Of a stretch of DNA of 64,000 bases, positions 11,751 to 23,145 are shown piece after piece. Numbering within the stretch: position 1 is the first letter of the stretch; each line of letters opens with the position of its first letter. Source of the stretch: Saposhnikovia divaricata (lineage: Eukaryota; Streptophyta; Magnoliopsida; Apiales; Apiaceae); contig CM071597.1 of the NCBI GenBank assembly GCA_036435485.1, positions 147,867,647 through 147,931,646 on the forward strand, in the 5' to 3' direction. Below the pieces are notes generated by a model that searched no databases, was not told the DNA's origin, and saw only the letters and a program-made list of their open reading frames with translations. The translations under genes were made by a program, and so were the position numbers.

Positions 11751-11942
11751 CCTATTGTAACACCACGGTGTGGTGTTACATTTCACGTAACACCGTAATT
11801 TCAGAGTAACACTAGATATATGGCTAATGTAACACCAATCGAGCGGTGGTACAATAGGTATGAACTTTACTAGCTATTGTAACACTATTTGTGTAACGCT
11901 TACAAAAAAGCATTACAGTAGCCCACTTATGGCGTAGTGTAT

Positions 11943-13606
11943 GTAGCACCCTTATTATTAATTGATTTTTAATTTTGTACTAACTTCTCCTGCTCCTCCT
12001 GACAGTTCGGCATTTGCACGTGCTTGTCACATAAAGTGAGGAGGATGTATCATATGAACTATGTAGAATAAAATTCGGTTAATAGTATATGAATTCATAT
12101 GGTACTGGGCTAAATTACTTCCTTAAACATTAATATTATTGTGTTAAGAATTGTGTGTATATATTGTACCGGTAACTGAATAAGTTATAAAATTACTTTA
12201 ATAATCTTATTGGCTCAAATGACTCATTTTTCTTGCTTCATACAAACAACTATGAAGTTTCATCAACCAAACCTGTAAAAAAGATACTATAATGTTTCTT
12301 TGGTTTGTAATAAATTTTAGGAGCTTGTTTCAATCTACAATGTCTTATCAACACCTAATCTAATACTGGTACAATCGGATAGAGTTGCAACGCGCTTGCT
12401 TTTCTCTAAGTATTCTCCTTTTCTTTTGTTACTTATTTATGGCAAAATGTTCTTACATATAACTATTATTACTCTTATCATTAGTAAATGGGGATTCATT
12501 TCATTGTTAGCTTATGACTATCCTTAGTCAAGTTTTTTCATTTATAGTTGATATCTTTTTTGGTTTTGTGCTATAGGATTGACTATCCATTCAAACATTG
12601 AATGTATTATTCGAATAACTATGACTTGTTGTGATTAATTTATTTTTCCATCCACTAATACTTGCTCCCTCTATCCTTAATTTTGTAACTATGGTTAGCA
12701 CTATTCAAAATCATGTAATTCGTATCCGGCACAAGATTGTAAAATTATTATATTGTCCGTTTTTAAAAGCATTGGACCACCAAATTAAAGAAGTGAAATT
12801 CTAGATGACTTTTCTTTCTATGAAATCTTTAACTATGTAAATATACATTTAAGGAAAATCGCTTCAACTTTAGGTGAAAAATTATAGGATAGCAAACTGC
12901 ACTCGAATACTATTATGAATTAAAATGATATGTTAAATAAAATATCCTAAAGTCCGTCTTCTTACACCTCTCCAATGATGAATCTTGGTCCGGTCCTTGT
13001 ATTGCAAATTTTTGCCTATAACTAAACAAAATTATTGGTCTAGATACATAAATTTCCATTCTACTAGTTGTTTTTGTTTGATAAAATGTACTTGATTTCT
13101 GTTTGAGTTAGTAGTATCATGTATTCGAGGTCATGACTTATGGAACTTTTCTTTTGCAGTGTGGGGCCTTGCATTCAAATACAAGAATGCAGTTCATCAA
13201 TGGTAAATACATGTATTTGTATTAGTAAGTTATATATTATACAAAGGGAGGTGGGGTGAGAAATTGAAGTCATGACCTTTGCCATACGGATGTGTTACCT
13301 TAGTTTGATGCATTTATGTTTGCCAATAGTTGGATAATAGATAGAAGTTTTTTATTTAATAAAATTACTGTTTGAGGCAAGTAGTCAAAGTATGCTGAAA
13401 AGGAAAATTACTTGTAAAGAAAAAAATTAAAAAAACTTTCTGAGAAATCATTTAAAAGTACCAATTATAGAGTGAAAGGCCTACTAATAAAGATGTCAAG
13501 GTGAGAATCGAGGAATATCTTGCATTCATGATAAGTAATTTAAGTATTCATCAACCACTAAATATGGTCAATTTTGAGTACTTAAAATTTTATAGCAATA
13601 GAACTT

Positions 13607-13662
<56 letters not shown>

Positions 13663-13747
13663 TATTCCATTATACATATAGTTAATTTGAGGTAGATGTG
13701 AGTCTTATATAAATACTTATGGCATGTTTGGTTTCGTAACTTCTAAG
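11943..13747. other. Non-coding DNA between CACTA-3 and the HECT exon (copy A)
   Basis: Same sequence as 41297-43075 in copy B. Short segments with acceptor and donor borders occur (for example 13161-13203, between ttttgcag and gtaaatac), which may be non-coding exons or decayed exons upstream of the HECT fragment, but none could be translated into a known part of a HECT ligase. A (TA)n tract occupies 13609-13660. Confidence 0.4.
13609..13660. repeat. (TA)n microsatellite, copy A
   Basis: About 52 bp of uninterrupted AT dinucleotides. The equivalent tract in copy B (42951-42988) is about 38 bp. The open frame running through it (13501-13695) is a repeat artefact. Confidence 0.9.
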
Positions 13748-14041
13748 GTGGATCAATTGCACGAAGAATACTTCAAGTTTGTTGGCCGTGAGATTGCATT
13801 GGCCTTAATTCACAAAGTGCTGGCAAAAATTGTTTTTGATAGAGTACTTCTTCTACAATTGGGCGAAAGTAATGTTTCTCTCGAAGATATATGGGATGAA
13901 GACCCATTCTTGTACAATAGTTGCAAGAAAGTATGGGGGATAGATCCTGAGGTAGTTGATCAAGATGCTCTATCTCTTACATTTGTTGTAAAAACTGACA
14001 ACTTAGAATCTTGGAAGGTTTTGGAGTTCTACCCCGATTAA
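13748..14041 (+). pseudogene. UPL5: UPL5-like HECT E3 ubiquitin ligase, single-exon fragment (copy A)
   Basis: After an acceptor-like CTTCTAAG, 97 codons run to a TAA. The product contains LHEEYFKFVGREIALALIHK, then KIVFDRVLLLQLGES, LEDIWDEDPFLYNSCK and DQDALSLTFVV. These match the N-lobe of the HECT domain of plant UPL5-type ligases (family knowledge: short-arm motif GR.IALAL.HK and DP.LY.SCK). A full HECT domain is about 350 residues and ends with a catalytic Cys in the C-lobe; here the frame stops where UPL5 would continue, so no catalytic Cys is present. No flanking HECT exons were found. It is a gene relic, or a captured fragment, that is well preserved in both copies. Confidence 0.75.
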
Positions 14042-15479
14042 GGTTTATAGTTGACATAAGGTGTAGTGGAAGATATATAAATTTTGGTAAGCGGTAGATC
14101 CAAAGTTGATTGAGTTTCCCACTAATATGTTTAGTAGAAACAATCCTTCCCAAACAATGGGAGGATTGTTGATGGCATTTTCTTTATTATTCTATACAAA
14201 ATGTCTAGAAACCTTATGGTAAATTATTTATCTTGCAAATTTTTCCTATTTATTAATGTCAAAGTAAACCTCTAATTTGCTAATAGTCGATATGTTGTTT
14301 CTCCGCCCAGTTTAAATTATTTGTTTCTTTGAACGTCACACACTTTTTATTTGGTAGATGAACGTGTAATCATTTAACACTAGGTGTATAGTGATGTACA
14401 TCAAAATCAAAGATTCTACTATGAGGTGCCCATGCTCCACAAACGTATATACTATTTAAGTTATAGGTTTTAAGTTCATTGCAAACTTCGATATTTGGTG
14501 GAGTTGGATTACATCTGGTGGTTGTTTATCACATGAAAACAGGTTACCTGGTCCTTTAAGATCTTGTCTCACTGTACGTAGTCAACCATAAATTACAGAT
14601 TTAGCGAATCCCATAATCTTAATGTCTTTCATGTACAATCTTACAGGAACACAGGCTACCAGGTCACATGTTAGATGAAGTACTAAATTGGAAATGGAAT
14701 TCATACTTCCACACATCATAGGTTGCACCTGATTAATTCAATAGTTATTTAACACATCTGTAATAAGCTTATGGTTGGCTGTTATGGTATAAAGGAAAAA
14801 AGTTCTCACGTGAGCCAAAAAATGAATCTCAAAGTTGCATTTTCTTTGAGTTTTTTTTAATTTCCAAATAAAATTGTTAAGGCTATCACATATAAAAAAT
14901 GAAAATAATTATTTTAATAAAAATATAATAACCTTGATTTAGGACAACCATAAGCTTGTGTGCATGGAACTCGGTCTTTTATTTTAGTTGTCTTGTTAGG
15001 TCTAGAGTTCAAATTCGAGCAGGTATATAATACATTTTTATATGAGAGTGTGTTTCGGCAATCTTATTGTGCTAACCCTAGCAATTATAGAACAAGATAC
15101 ACTCCTGTCTAGACAAAACAATGAGAGTTTGTACTTAAGTTTGTATTAATTTCATTTTTAAAGCTGACTAAAAAATATATGAACGTGTGAGTATTGTGGA
15201 ATTAAAAGTTAAGTGTATTAGTAATCTTGACATAAAAATCATTTTCAACATAGTGAATAACAAACAATAGTAAATCTTAACATGAAAAGAATCTTCAACA
15301 TAGATGACCAACTAAGGAAATTATAGTGCCATGAACAATGGATGAGGTTGACTTGTCATTTGAAGACCATTAAATTCGATTTCAATTACAATGAAATTAC
15401 AATATCACTTTTCCCACAAATGTGATCTTCATTTTAGTCACCAACCTGTACGACCACTAAATTATATGGATTGACATGA
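14042..15479. other. Non-coding DNA downstream of the HECT fragment (copy A)
   Basis: No coding exon was recognised. The inverted half-sites caatccttcccaaacaatgg/gaggattgtt near 14140 form a small hairpin. The region is collinear with 43370-44815 of copy B. Confidence 0.4.
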
Positions 15480-16045
15480 TTGATATATCCACATATGATT
15501 CAAGGGGACTTTATTATTGAAAGAAAACAAAGCTCTACTGATATGATAACTGAATGGATATTACAAATAGGTGAGAGATACTCACAAAATGAAAGTATAA
15601 TCAATATTTAACACTAAAACTAAACACCTAAGATGGCAGTTAAAAACCAAGGAATGCACCTGATTTTCTCCACACAATATTCCACTAAATTCCAAACTGA
15701 CTACTACAATATTCCACTAAATTCCAAACTGACTAATACTAAGACCTATTCTTTGTGTGACTTGCAGGCAGACTTGCTGATTTATTCAAATAATAAACAT
15801 AAACAAAACATATACGGTTAGGTTAATAAATCCAACATATTCCCCCCCTAATCTAAAGGTGATTAAGCTCCTGACTCCCAACAGTGTTTTCGAATCTTCT
15901 TGAACTTTACTGCAGACAACATCTTAGTTAAAATGTCTGCACGCTGCTTATTTGTGCTCACATCTATTTGTCCAAGTGGAATTGAAATATGAATAAAATA
16001 TAAAATAAAGAGCCATAATAGAGAGCATTGTTGAAGTTGACACAC
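15480..16045 (-). mobile_element. Ty1-copia retrotransposon 3' remnant: RNase H tail, polypurine tract and LTR (copy A)
   Basis: On the minus strand, 16045-15863 encodes the tail of the copia RNase H region: GQIDVSTNKQRADILTKML followed by SAVKFKKIRK, the conserved VST...ADI.TK signature. It is followed by a polypurine tract (GATTAGGGGGGGAATA) and an LTR beginning TGTTGGATTTATTAACC at 15837. The LTR contains a 29-bp direct duplication (tattccactaaattccaaac units) and a poly(A)-type AATAAA further down. Two extra bases relative to copy B shift the frame so that the product ends KHCWESGA instead of KLLGVRSL. Everything upstream of RNase H is lost. The LTR far end is not resolved; 15480 is approximate. 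Confidence 0.7.
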
Positions 16046-16489
16046 AAATCAATGTAATAACTTGCTAAGAGCTTAATTGTTTATAACATATTTAGGAGTG
16101 AGCTAAGAGACTCTTGGAGATGCTCTTACCAAGTTATCAATTGATACTCTTACAGGTAATAAAGACACTCTTAACAATATAATCTATACTCTTATGCAAG
16201 TAATCCATACTCTTTGGGGAATAAAAAGATGTAATCAATGCAGGTGCTTTTTGTTTGATTTAAAAGACAAAGGCGGCTCAGTACTTTTTAACTTCACAAC
16301 TTCTTCAACACAGAAAAAAAAAAAGATTAAGAGAGCTATGTCCCTGTTCTTAATTTTCTACAGTAAATTATTTTTATGGTCCACCAATTGGTTTTTGAGT
16401 TTATTTATCCATACACAAAACAAAACCGGTACTAGACCGAATTGTCAACTCCTCTAATTTCGAATTTTTTAACATTCAAAAAATTTTAA
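16046..16489. other. Non-coding spacer (copy A)
   Basis: No coding segment was recognised. The plus-strand frame 16194-16457 is low-complexity and not conserved in copy B, where it is broken by indels. The stretch has a weak periodicity of gactctt/tactctta motifs. Confidence 0.35.
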
Positions 16490-16950
16490 TTTCATGATAT
16501 TTTTTATCTTTAAATAATTTGAACTTATATTCGAAATTTTTAATTCTTAAAATGTTTAATACTTGGAAATTTTGATTTTTTAAACAACTTGAATTTATTT
16601 TCAATTTGTTTAATTCTCAAAATTTTCCATTCTTGATATTTTTGAATTTTAATTAACTTGAATTTATTTTCAGATTTTTTAACTCTAAATTTTTTTCATT
16701 TTTTGAGATTTGTGATTCTTAATTAATTTGACTTTAATTTTGAATTTTTTAATTCTTGAAATTTTCAATACTTGAAATTTTTTATTTTTAAACAACTTGA
16801 ATTTATTTTCAAATTGTCTAATTCTTAAAATTATCAATTCTTGAGAATCTCGGATTTTAATTAATTTGAACTTATTTTCAAAATTTTTAATTCTCATAAA
16901 TTTTCAAGTCCTTGAAGTTTTTGAATTTTAAATAATTTAAATTTATTCTA
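16490..16950. repeat. Degenerate ~70-bp AT-rich tandem repeat (copy A)
   Basis: At least six diverged units, each containing acttgaatttattttca followed by tttttaattcttaaaattt and cttgaaatttttga, recur about every 70 bp (starts near 16586, 16658, 16728, 16797, 16866 and 16936). The Lys/Phe/Ile-rich open frame on the minus strand (16685-16897) is a by-product of the repeat and not a gene. Confidence 0.7.
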
Positions 16951-17129
16951 AGCCAAGGGTTCTAAGAAGATTGTTAGACTGAAGATTCCACCGGGTTGTA
17001 AAATGATTTGAATCTTTTGAAGAAGATGCATTTTTCAATGGAATTAATTTTTACGTACTTAAAACAATTTTAGGGAAATCATAACATAATTAATTTAGAA
17101 ATATTCTTATCTATTAGAACTTTAATGTT

Positions 17130-17520
17130 ATTAAAATAGTTAAAAAGTCTAATATAAATTTAATGATTTGATATATGAAAACCTAAAATTTCCAAAGTGT
17201 GGAATACACTAAAACAAAATTTACACATTTTTCGAAAAGTAATAGTTTATATATTTTTGAATACTGTTAAATTAAATCTTTATTAAAATTTATTTAATAA
17301 AATTAAGTCGTGACATACCTAGGGGGTGTTTGGGGAGCTTATTTTCCAGAAAATTTGACTTATTTCAAGAAAGAAGCTAAGATTTCTTGTTTTTTTTCCA
17401 AAAAACACTTTTTTTACAACTTTTGAAATCTCAAACTTAAATTAAATACATCCATTAAAAAAATTATCAAAATACGAATTTTTTACTCGAAAATAATAAG
17501 TCCATAAGGACTTATTTTTA
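17130..17520. repeat. Dispersed repeat R1, second occurrence (copy A), truncated
   Basis: Homologous to 3111-3500. Copy B keeps about 175 bp more of this repeat (to 47051). In copy A the segment from the end of the MITE-like unit to ttaataattt was deleted, with the short shared sequence ttta at the joint. The 12.3-kb CACTA starts immediately after the repeat. Confidence 0.7.
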
Positions 17521-17579
17521 GGAAACACTACAAGGATTTTTGGCAAAACGTGACAAGTAAAAGCCACCTGAAAAGTGTT

Positions 17580-17834
17580 GTCTAATACCCAGAAACAACA
17601 ACACTTCTTTGGAAACCTCTTGTCAAACTCCGATAACGGAACACTTTTTAACGAATATATTGTTGTTATTAAGCAGTAAAGACAATGGTTTTTAAAAGAA
17701 AGCTATTTCTGATACCCAGAAACAACAACACTTCTTTGGAAACCTCTTGTCAAAGCTCCGATAACGCAACACTTTTTAAGGAATATATTGTTGTTATTAA
17801 GCAGTAAAGACAATGGTTTTTAAAAGAAAGCCTA
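17580..17834. repeat. Two tandem ~127-bp subterminal units of CACTA-2 (copy A)
   Basis: Unit 1 starts at 17581 and unit 2 at 17708 (tctgatacccagaaacaaca). Each carries an attgttgttatt and a gacaatggttttt motif. Next to them (17938-17980) acaacatgtt and ttgttgtac form an inverted pair. This is the expected organisation of a CACTA subterminal region. Confidence 0.8.
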
Positions 17835-18648
17835 TTGTTTAAGTGCAAAAGATACAATCTTTTACTTATCAGGGCTGTTGTTGTATGTTACTACAGACAA
17901 TGGTTTCTTAGCAAAAACCATTTGTTTTGTGGTTAGATGTACAACATGTTACCTTATATGGCATGTTGTTGTACGAAGGATAACACTTTCTTAGTATATA
18001 ACTCTTGTTTGAAATTATTTCAAACAATGGTTTTGCAGAGTATAACATGTTGTTATTTGTTAAAAGAGACAACAGTTTTTTGGGTTTTAACCTGCCGTGT
18101 GTATTCTTCTCCCACATTACTTAGTTAAATGGTACATGTTGTTTGATTGCATTTTTTACAACTGTTAACATTAAGTAGTTTTTATTTTCTTGTTGTGTGA
18201 GTCATTTTCTCACAAGGGATTTTAATAAAAGATTGCTTAATATATAATACAACAAGTGTTAATCATTGGTGGACATTGGCTAAAAGTATCTTAAACAATG
18301 GTTCTGGACATGTAAAGAAAACCAAACTACACTATAAAATGAAAATGCCACAAACAAACAATAGAAACCAATTCAATCCATCCATCCATTATGACCAATA
18401 TTCACCATACCATCAACCAAAACTATAGAAACAATTTTTCACCTTATAAGGCCAACACCACCAACAAACGTACACAACCAACCAACCAAGTACATAATTA
18501 AAGTCTATCCACATCCAAAACAACTAATACATAAGTCATATTTTTAGGTGAACACATCCACAAAAGAGACGGACTAAAAGTTTAATTTACGCTACTACCA
18601 AGTACATGTTCAACTCAAAATACCAATTTCAATAAAAGACGAAAGAGT
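17835..18648. other. Left subterminal/3' region of CACTA-2 (copy A)
   Basis: Continuation of the subterminal repeats (caaacaatggtttt, agacaacagtttt), followed by the probable 3' UTR of the minus-strand Ulp1-type gene. Open frames 17908-18117 (minus) and 17937-18128 (plus) overlap each other across the inverted repeats and are artefacts. No separate gene was seen. Confidence 0.5.
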
Positions 18649-21600
18649 TCAATGAGCCAGGTGCTTCAACATATACTTCGCCAAGTCAGTCCTTATATCA
18701 TTAAGCTCAGCCATGCCATAGTACAAGTTGCTTCTGCATCGCCACTGCAAAATGGAACATGTATTGGAAGTCATATATCTTCACCACAAAACACAAGGAT
18801 ATTAGAAAAAAATGCATTGTTACCTTCATAGCAAATTTCAATTCCTTATCAAGACATATCTCCTTCATATAACGCATCACAAACACGCCACAGTCCTTGG
18901 ACCCAGGTTGAAGAGGAATTCCCTGAAGAACATGTAGAATTAATTATATGTCTACACTGTCCTTGTGGAATTCAGACTTACAAAAAAAAATTACTTAAGA
19001 AAAGGATAATACCGCCAGGTTCTCCCATGTAATTTTGTTTTTGGTAAACTTCTTCGCATCGTCATTATAGAGATTGATGGCACTACGAAATATAATGTAA
19101 ATCAAATTTATGACATTTAACTTAATAAGTGGTCTCAAATGAAATTAAGTTAATATAAAATACTCACTTGTCAACCACTTCCGTCCATTCTTCACTTGAA
19201 ATTCGGCGCTTCAAAGGATCCATCTGGTAAACGATTTGAGCATCTGGATTTACAGCGGTGAGCGTCCAATGGTTCCTAATAATTCATGAAATTAAACTAT
19301 ATTAAAGTGTGCATTTAAAAAACCTTAACACTAGCACCACACATTAAATTAAATTAAATAACAAATAAAATCATAAAAAAAATTAAACGAACGGTGTTCA
19401 ATTATATATACCCCGACTGTTCTTGTGTCGGGTCTAAATTCATAATGAATTTTCTTAGACTATATCATGAAATTAATTACAATAAGCACGAAAAATTAAA
19501 ATGAGGAACATTTATATATTACCGTATATAGAAGAAAATTAAGCAAATTTTTATGAGGAACATTATATATTACCATTTATATATTATCATTTCTATATTA
19601 CCATTTATATGATAACACTTTTTTCTAATTATGAATATTAATAAATCAGATCACATGGTCACTCCTATAAAATTAATAGACTTGATAGCATATAAGTGTT
19701 AAAAAAAACAGAACTGACCCGGAGTTAAATGGCAAGAGAAAATACTGGCCAGGCTGAGCATTCTTGAACCTGAGAGATAGGGATCACGACCTCTTTGCTG
19801 GATTACCACAACCGAGGGCACCAATCGTATCAGGATAAACAAACGCTATCATATCATTCATCTTGTGTTTTTTCAAATATTCCTGCAGAAAACTATATAT
19901 AAAAAAGTCATTACACAAGCAGTCCATTTTCATTTAAGAACTATTTACAAAGTCAAATAAATCTTTGAACGTCGATACTTACTTAATGTATAAGCAAATG
20001 ATGGCCCCTGACATCTCACCCCCACAGCACAAAGCATGAATATCCGACAAAAAAAGAGGCTTCTTAGCTGTTGATCCGAAAGCTTCTTCGGATATCAAAA
20101 AAGTAGATGCTCGGCCGTCTACCAAGGCATCCTTTGCCCAAATCCACAAACGCTTCAAGGCAGTGGGAAAATCAGGACCCATGTCTGACACATACTCTGG
20201 GACTAATTCCAGATTTTTCACATTCTTCCACCTCTTTTGTCCATTTTTCTTGCTTCCCTGAAATATGACATTAAAAAACAATTGTGAATGAAAACGGCCT
20301 AATATAGTAGGTTTGTTAAAGTAAACTGCCTAATATGTTTATTTAATTATGATTTAATAGATTACAACGAATTTAACCTTTGTACTTCCATTCTGTCTGG
20401 CAGTGGTTGTCTTCAATTCCGTTATGAGATATTTTGGCCATGCAATATAAGTCCCAACAGCTTGCTCCACAGTTATGATCTTATCTTGGATTGGAAAAGG
20501 AATCTTTTCAGATCCTTGAATTACACGAGTGATAGAGACTCGGGCATTCTCTTTTGTCAAGGGTTTCCCATGAAGAATCTGACTCTTTGTATCAACAGAA
20601 GCATGTGCAACAATATTATTTGGGGAGTTAATTGCCAGTCCCCACTCTGTAACATTGTCAGCTTCCATACAAAAATTTACAACCAGCTCCTGATCATCCT
20701 CCAAATGAACCCCCTCAACAGCCTCCTCAATTTTTTCTACCACGTCAACAATCTTCTCAGTCCTTTCTCCACCCTCCACAACCTTCTCATTCTTTTCTTC
20801 CACATCAACCTTCCCATTCTCTTGATCCCCTTCAGGAAGATTATAATCACCTTCGAGGAGATTGAATCTCTTCTTTGCACCAGCCAACTCCAACTCCTTG
20901 ATACCCTTGGAACAACTTTCTTGCTGAGATCCAATATTTGGACTACCTTCAGAATCAATTTTCTTTTCACATAAAGCACTTTTCAGCTTTTCAATCTCAG
21001 CAGACCAAAAGGAATCTCGCTCTCGGACTATCCTCTCTGATTCCTCTCTCATATACTTCTTAATGCCCTCCTAAATCCTCTCATCCATTGACTTGCTGGT
21101 CTTCTTCTTCCGTGGAAGATTAAAGTATGTAGACTGCTTGACATAAGTACTTTGTCCACGTACCCTTCCTTGGTTCTCAGGGTTATCGAGAACCTTGGTC
21201 AAGACATCGTCTGTGCCTTCCACAGAAATTTCTCCATCCCTAACCCTCTTCTTCATTATCTCCTACAAAAGTGACATGAAAAATATAAGTACGTTAACTA
21301 AAAAAATAGATATCACAGTGAAAGAACTCAAAATATAAAATAAATGAAAAACTTACAATCTCTTTTGCAATTTTGCAACTTTTACAGACTTATAATTCCC
21401 ATTTTCATCGTGCCGCGCACAGAGCCACGTATCCGTTCGATCTATGTCAAATTCCTCAAGATCACCAAAAGCGAGAATCTATAAAACAAAGTATTATTGT
21501 ATTGTTTAACATAAAAGTCATTGTAAAATTAAACACAATTATCATGCATGTTTGAAAGGGATATATGTATGATTACTAACCATTTCATGTTCTAGGTTAG

Positions 21601-22644
21601 CATAACCTTTTCTTGACATGTTATGAGGATATTCGCTCAACTTCCTCCTCTTTGCGAGTTTTTCGTGGATCACCTTAAGGAACAATGATCAAAATGTTAG
21701 TAACAAAGCTGTTCAACTATATATTTTTGTAATCTCAGAAATTCAAAAACAAATACAGTAAGAAAATTTACACCAAATTTTATTGACAGACGGTCAACAA
21801 CAAACATGTCCCAATGATCCTTCTCAATAAAGGTGTAGTCAGCAGGAGGAAACTGTAGCAAATCAGGCTGATCATAGTGTGGCAGGACGTATTTGGTTGA
21901 CAAGCGGCTCTTGAACTCTCGCCATTTTTTGCCCGCAGATTTCAAAACCATCTTCTTGCCGGTTGGTGGTACATCAAACGCCATCTACACAGATAAGTAT
22001 TTTAATTAGCATACATGTATTAACTAAATAGGTGGTCATGAAAGAAAAGTTACTTCATAAGATGTAATTTGTTTTACCTCCACATATTTCCAAATCTTGT
22101 TTTTCCTTTCAGTCGAAACAATTAGCCAGGAATCATAGCAGATTGGGACTTTACTTCTCGCAAGAACACCAATGTAAGATTCCATTTCTGTGCCTGCTTT
22201 ACCGTAAGGCTGACCCTTTTCATTGAAACTCACCAACGGCTTAATTCCCAACATCTTACGCCTAATAATTTTGTGCATTGTTACAGGTCCGCGCTTTAAA
22301 AGCTTCAGTCCAGTTGTTTCCTTTTTCGTAGCCAGCGGTTGCTCCATTCGTTTTCTCTTCTTAGATAAAGTGGTTTTTAGGTTCTTAGAAATAGACTTCT
22401 TCACAGATACAGGGGATGATGAAATATCCCGTGTCACCGGTCGATTAGGGGAAAACTGCACCACCTTATTCTTCAGGTCAGGGTATGACTCCGCCGGCTT
22501 TTTCTTTATTTTCTTCACTGCAGGGCTAGACTGAACCAAAATCTTCTTCACTGCAGGGGTAGACTGAACCGATGAGTTCTTTTTTATTGCCTTCATAATG
22601 ATTGTCGTACTTGCTTTGGGAGCGGATTTTCTCTTCGGCTTCAT
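18649..22644 (-). pseudogene. En/Spm-type (Ptta/Transposase_24-like) protein with C-terminal Ulp1 (C48) protease domain, copy A
   Basis: Eleven minus-strand exons with GT/AG borders: 22644-22078, 21984-21772, 21673-21581, 21478-21357, 21262-20378, 20257-19983, 19892-19719, 19275-19168, 19082-19013, 18922-18824 and 18744-18649, about 900 codons. The start is MKPKRKSAPKA after a 5'-UTR acceptor. Exon 1 is Lys/Ser-rich. Exons 1-5 carry plant Ptta/En-Spm marks (GKKWREFKSRLSTKY, YPHNMSRKGYANLE, DVLTKVLDNPENQGRVRG). Exons 8-11 form a Ulp1-like fold with His in GNHWTLTAVN, Asp in YQMDPLKRR, Gln in IPLQPG and Cys in KDCGVFVMRY. Ulp1 enzymes cleave SUMO; transposon versions may act on host SUMO conjugates, but that is inference. 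Premature stops occur at 21071-21073 (TAG, from CAG) and 19784-19786 (TGA, probably from CGA). Exons 4 and 5 do not keep phase, suggesting a shared 1-bp loss. Confidence 0.85.
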
Positions 22645-22879
22645 GATCAATCTGCAACACCACATGTTGAGTGAATTATTTATGTAAATGTAAACACACA
22701 CACACATAACTTGACATAAATCTTCAATACCGTATCCCCATGCCTAATTAACAAGGCAGAAAACAAATGACTAAAAATAATACATTCAGTAAATCAATCC
22801 CAACAATATATTAAAACAAAATCTACTAAAATCCATAGAGATACAGTAAAATCTACCAAAATTCAATTAAGCTAAACAA

Positions 22880-22974
22880 AATGAGAGAGAGGGAGAGATA
22901 GAGAGAGAGGGAGGGAGGGAGGGAGGGGGGGGAGAGAGAGGTGGGGGAGAGAGGGATAGACACAGAGAGAGATG

Positions 22975-23019
<45 letters not shown>

Positions 23020-23145
23020 GGACAGACAGACAGAGAGAGAGAGGTAGAGATCTAGAGAGAAAGGGGGAGAGATAGAGAGAGAGAGAGAGGGAGAGACACA
23101 AAGAGAGAGGGAGAGAACATAGAGAGAGAGAGAGTAGCAGAAATA
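22880..23145. repeat. (GA)n-rich purine tract upstream of the Ulp1-type gene (copy A)
   Basis: About 265 bp of gagaga, gagggagg and gacagaga units on the plus strand, so a (CT)n leader on the gene's strand, 240-500 bp upstream of the start codon. Copy B (52390-52615) has a shorter version. The 'LSLSLSL' open frame through it is an artefact. A second short tract follows at 23211-23229. (CT)n leaders are common in plant 5' UTRs, so this may mark the promoter or 5' UTR. Confidence 0.85.

Larger units (their letters stand above)
7065..11939. mobile_element. Complete 4875-bp CACTA transposon (CACTA-3), copy A only
   Basis: The left end reads CACTACGCCATAGATGGGC and the right end reads ACTTATGGCGTAGTG, giving terminal inverted repeats CACTACGCCATA/TATGGCGTAGTG. 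The element is flanked by tat on both sides (7062-7064 and 11940-11942). The matching position in copy B reads aaattatgtagcaccc with a single tat (41294-41296), a perfect empty site. Both subterminal regions (7090-7600 and 11750-11930) are filled with TGTAACAC/GTGTTACA motifs in both orientations. The interior carries minus-strand exons: a transposon-type C terminus, a captured myosin XI exon and an unidentified exon. No TNPD/TNP2-type transposase is visible, so the element is probably non-autonomous. Confidence 0.93.

Noticed and set aside
16685..16897. Lys/Phe/Ile-rich minus-strand frame (also 46045-46257)
   Set aside because: By-product of the degenerate 70-bp AT-rich tandem repeat.
20462..20974. 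170-codon plus-strand open frame (also 49973-50485)
   Set aside because: Antisense shadow of exon 5 of the Ulp1-type gene, which has the better splice context and recognisable protein motifs.
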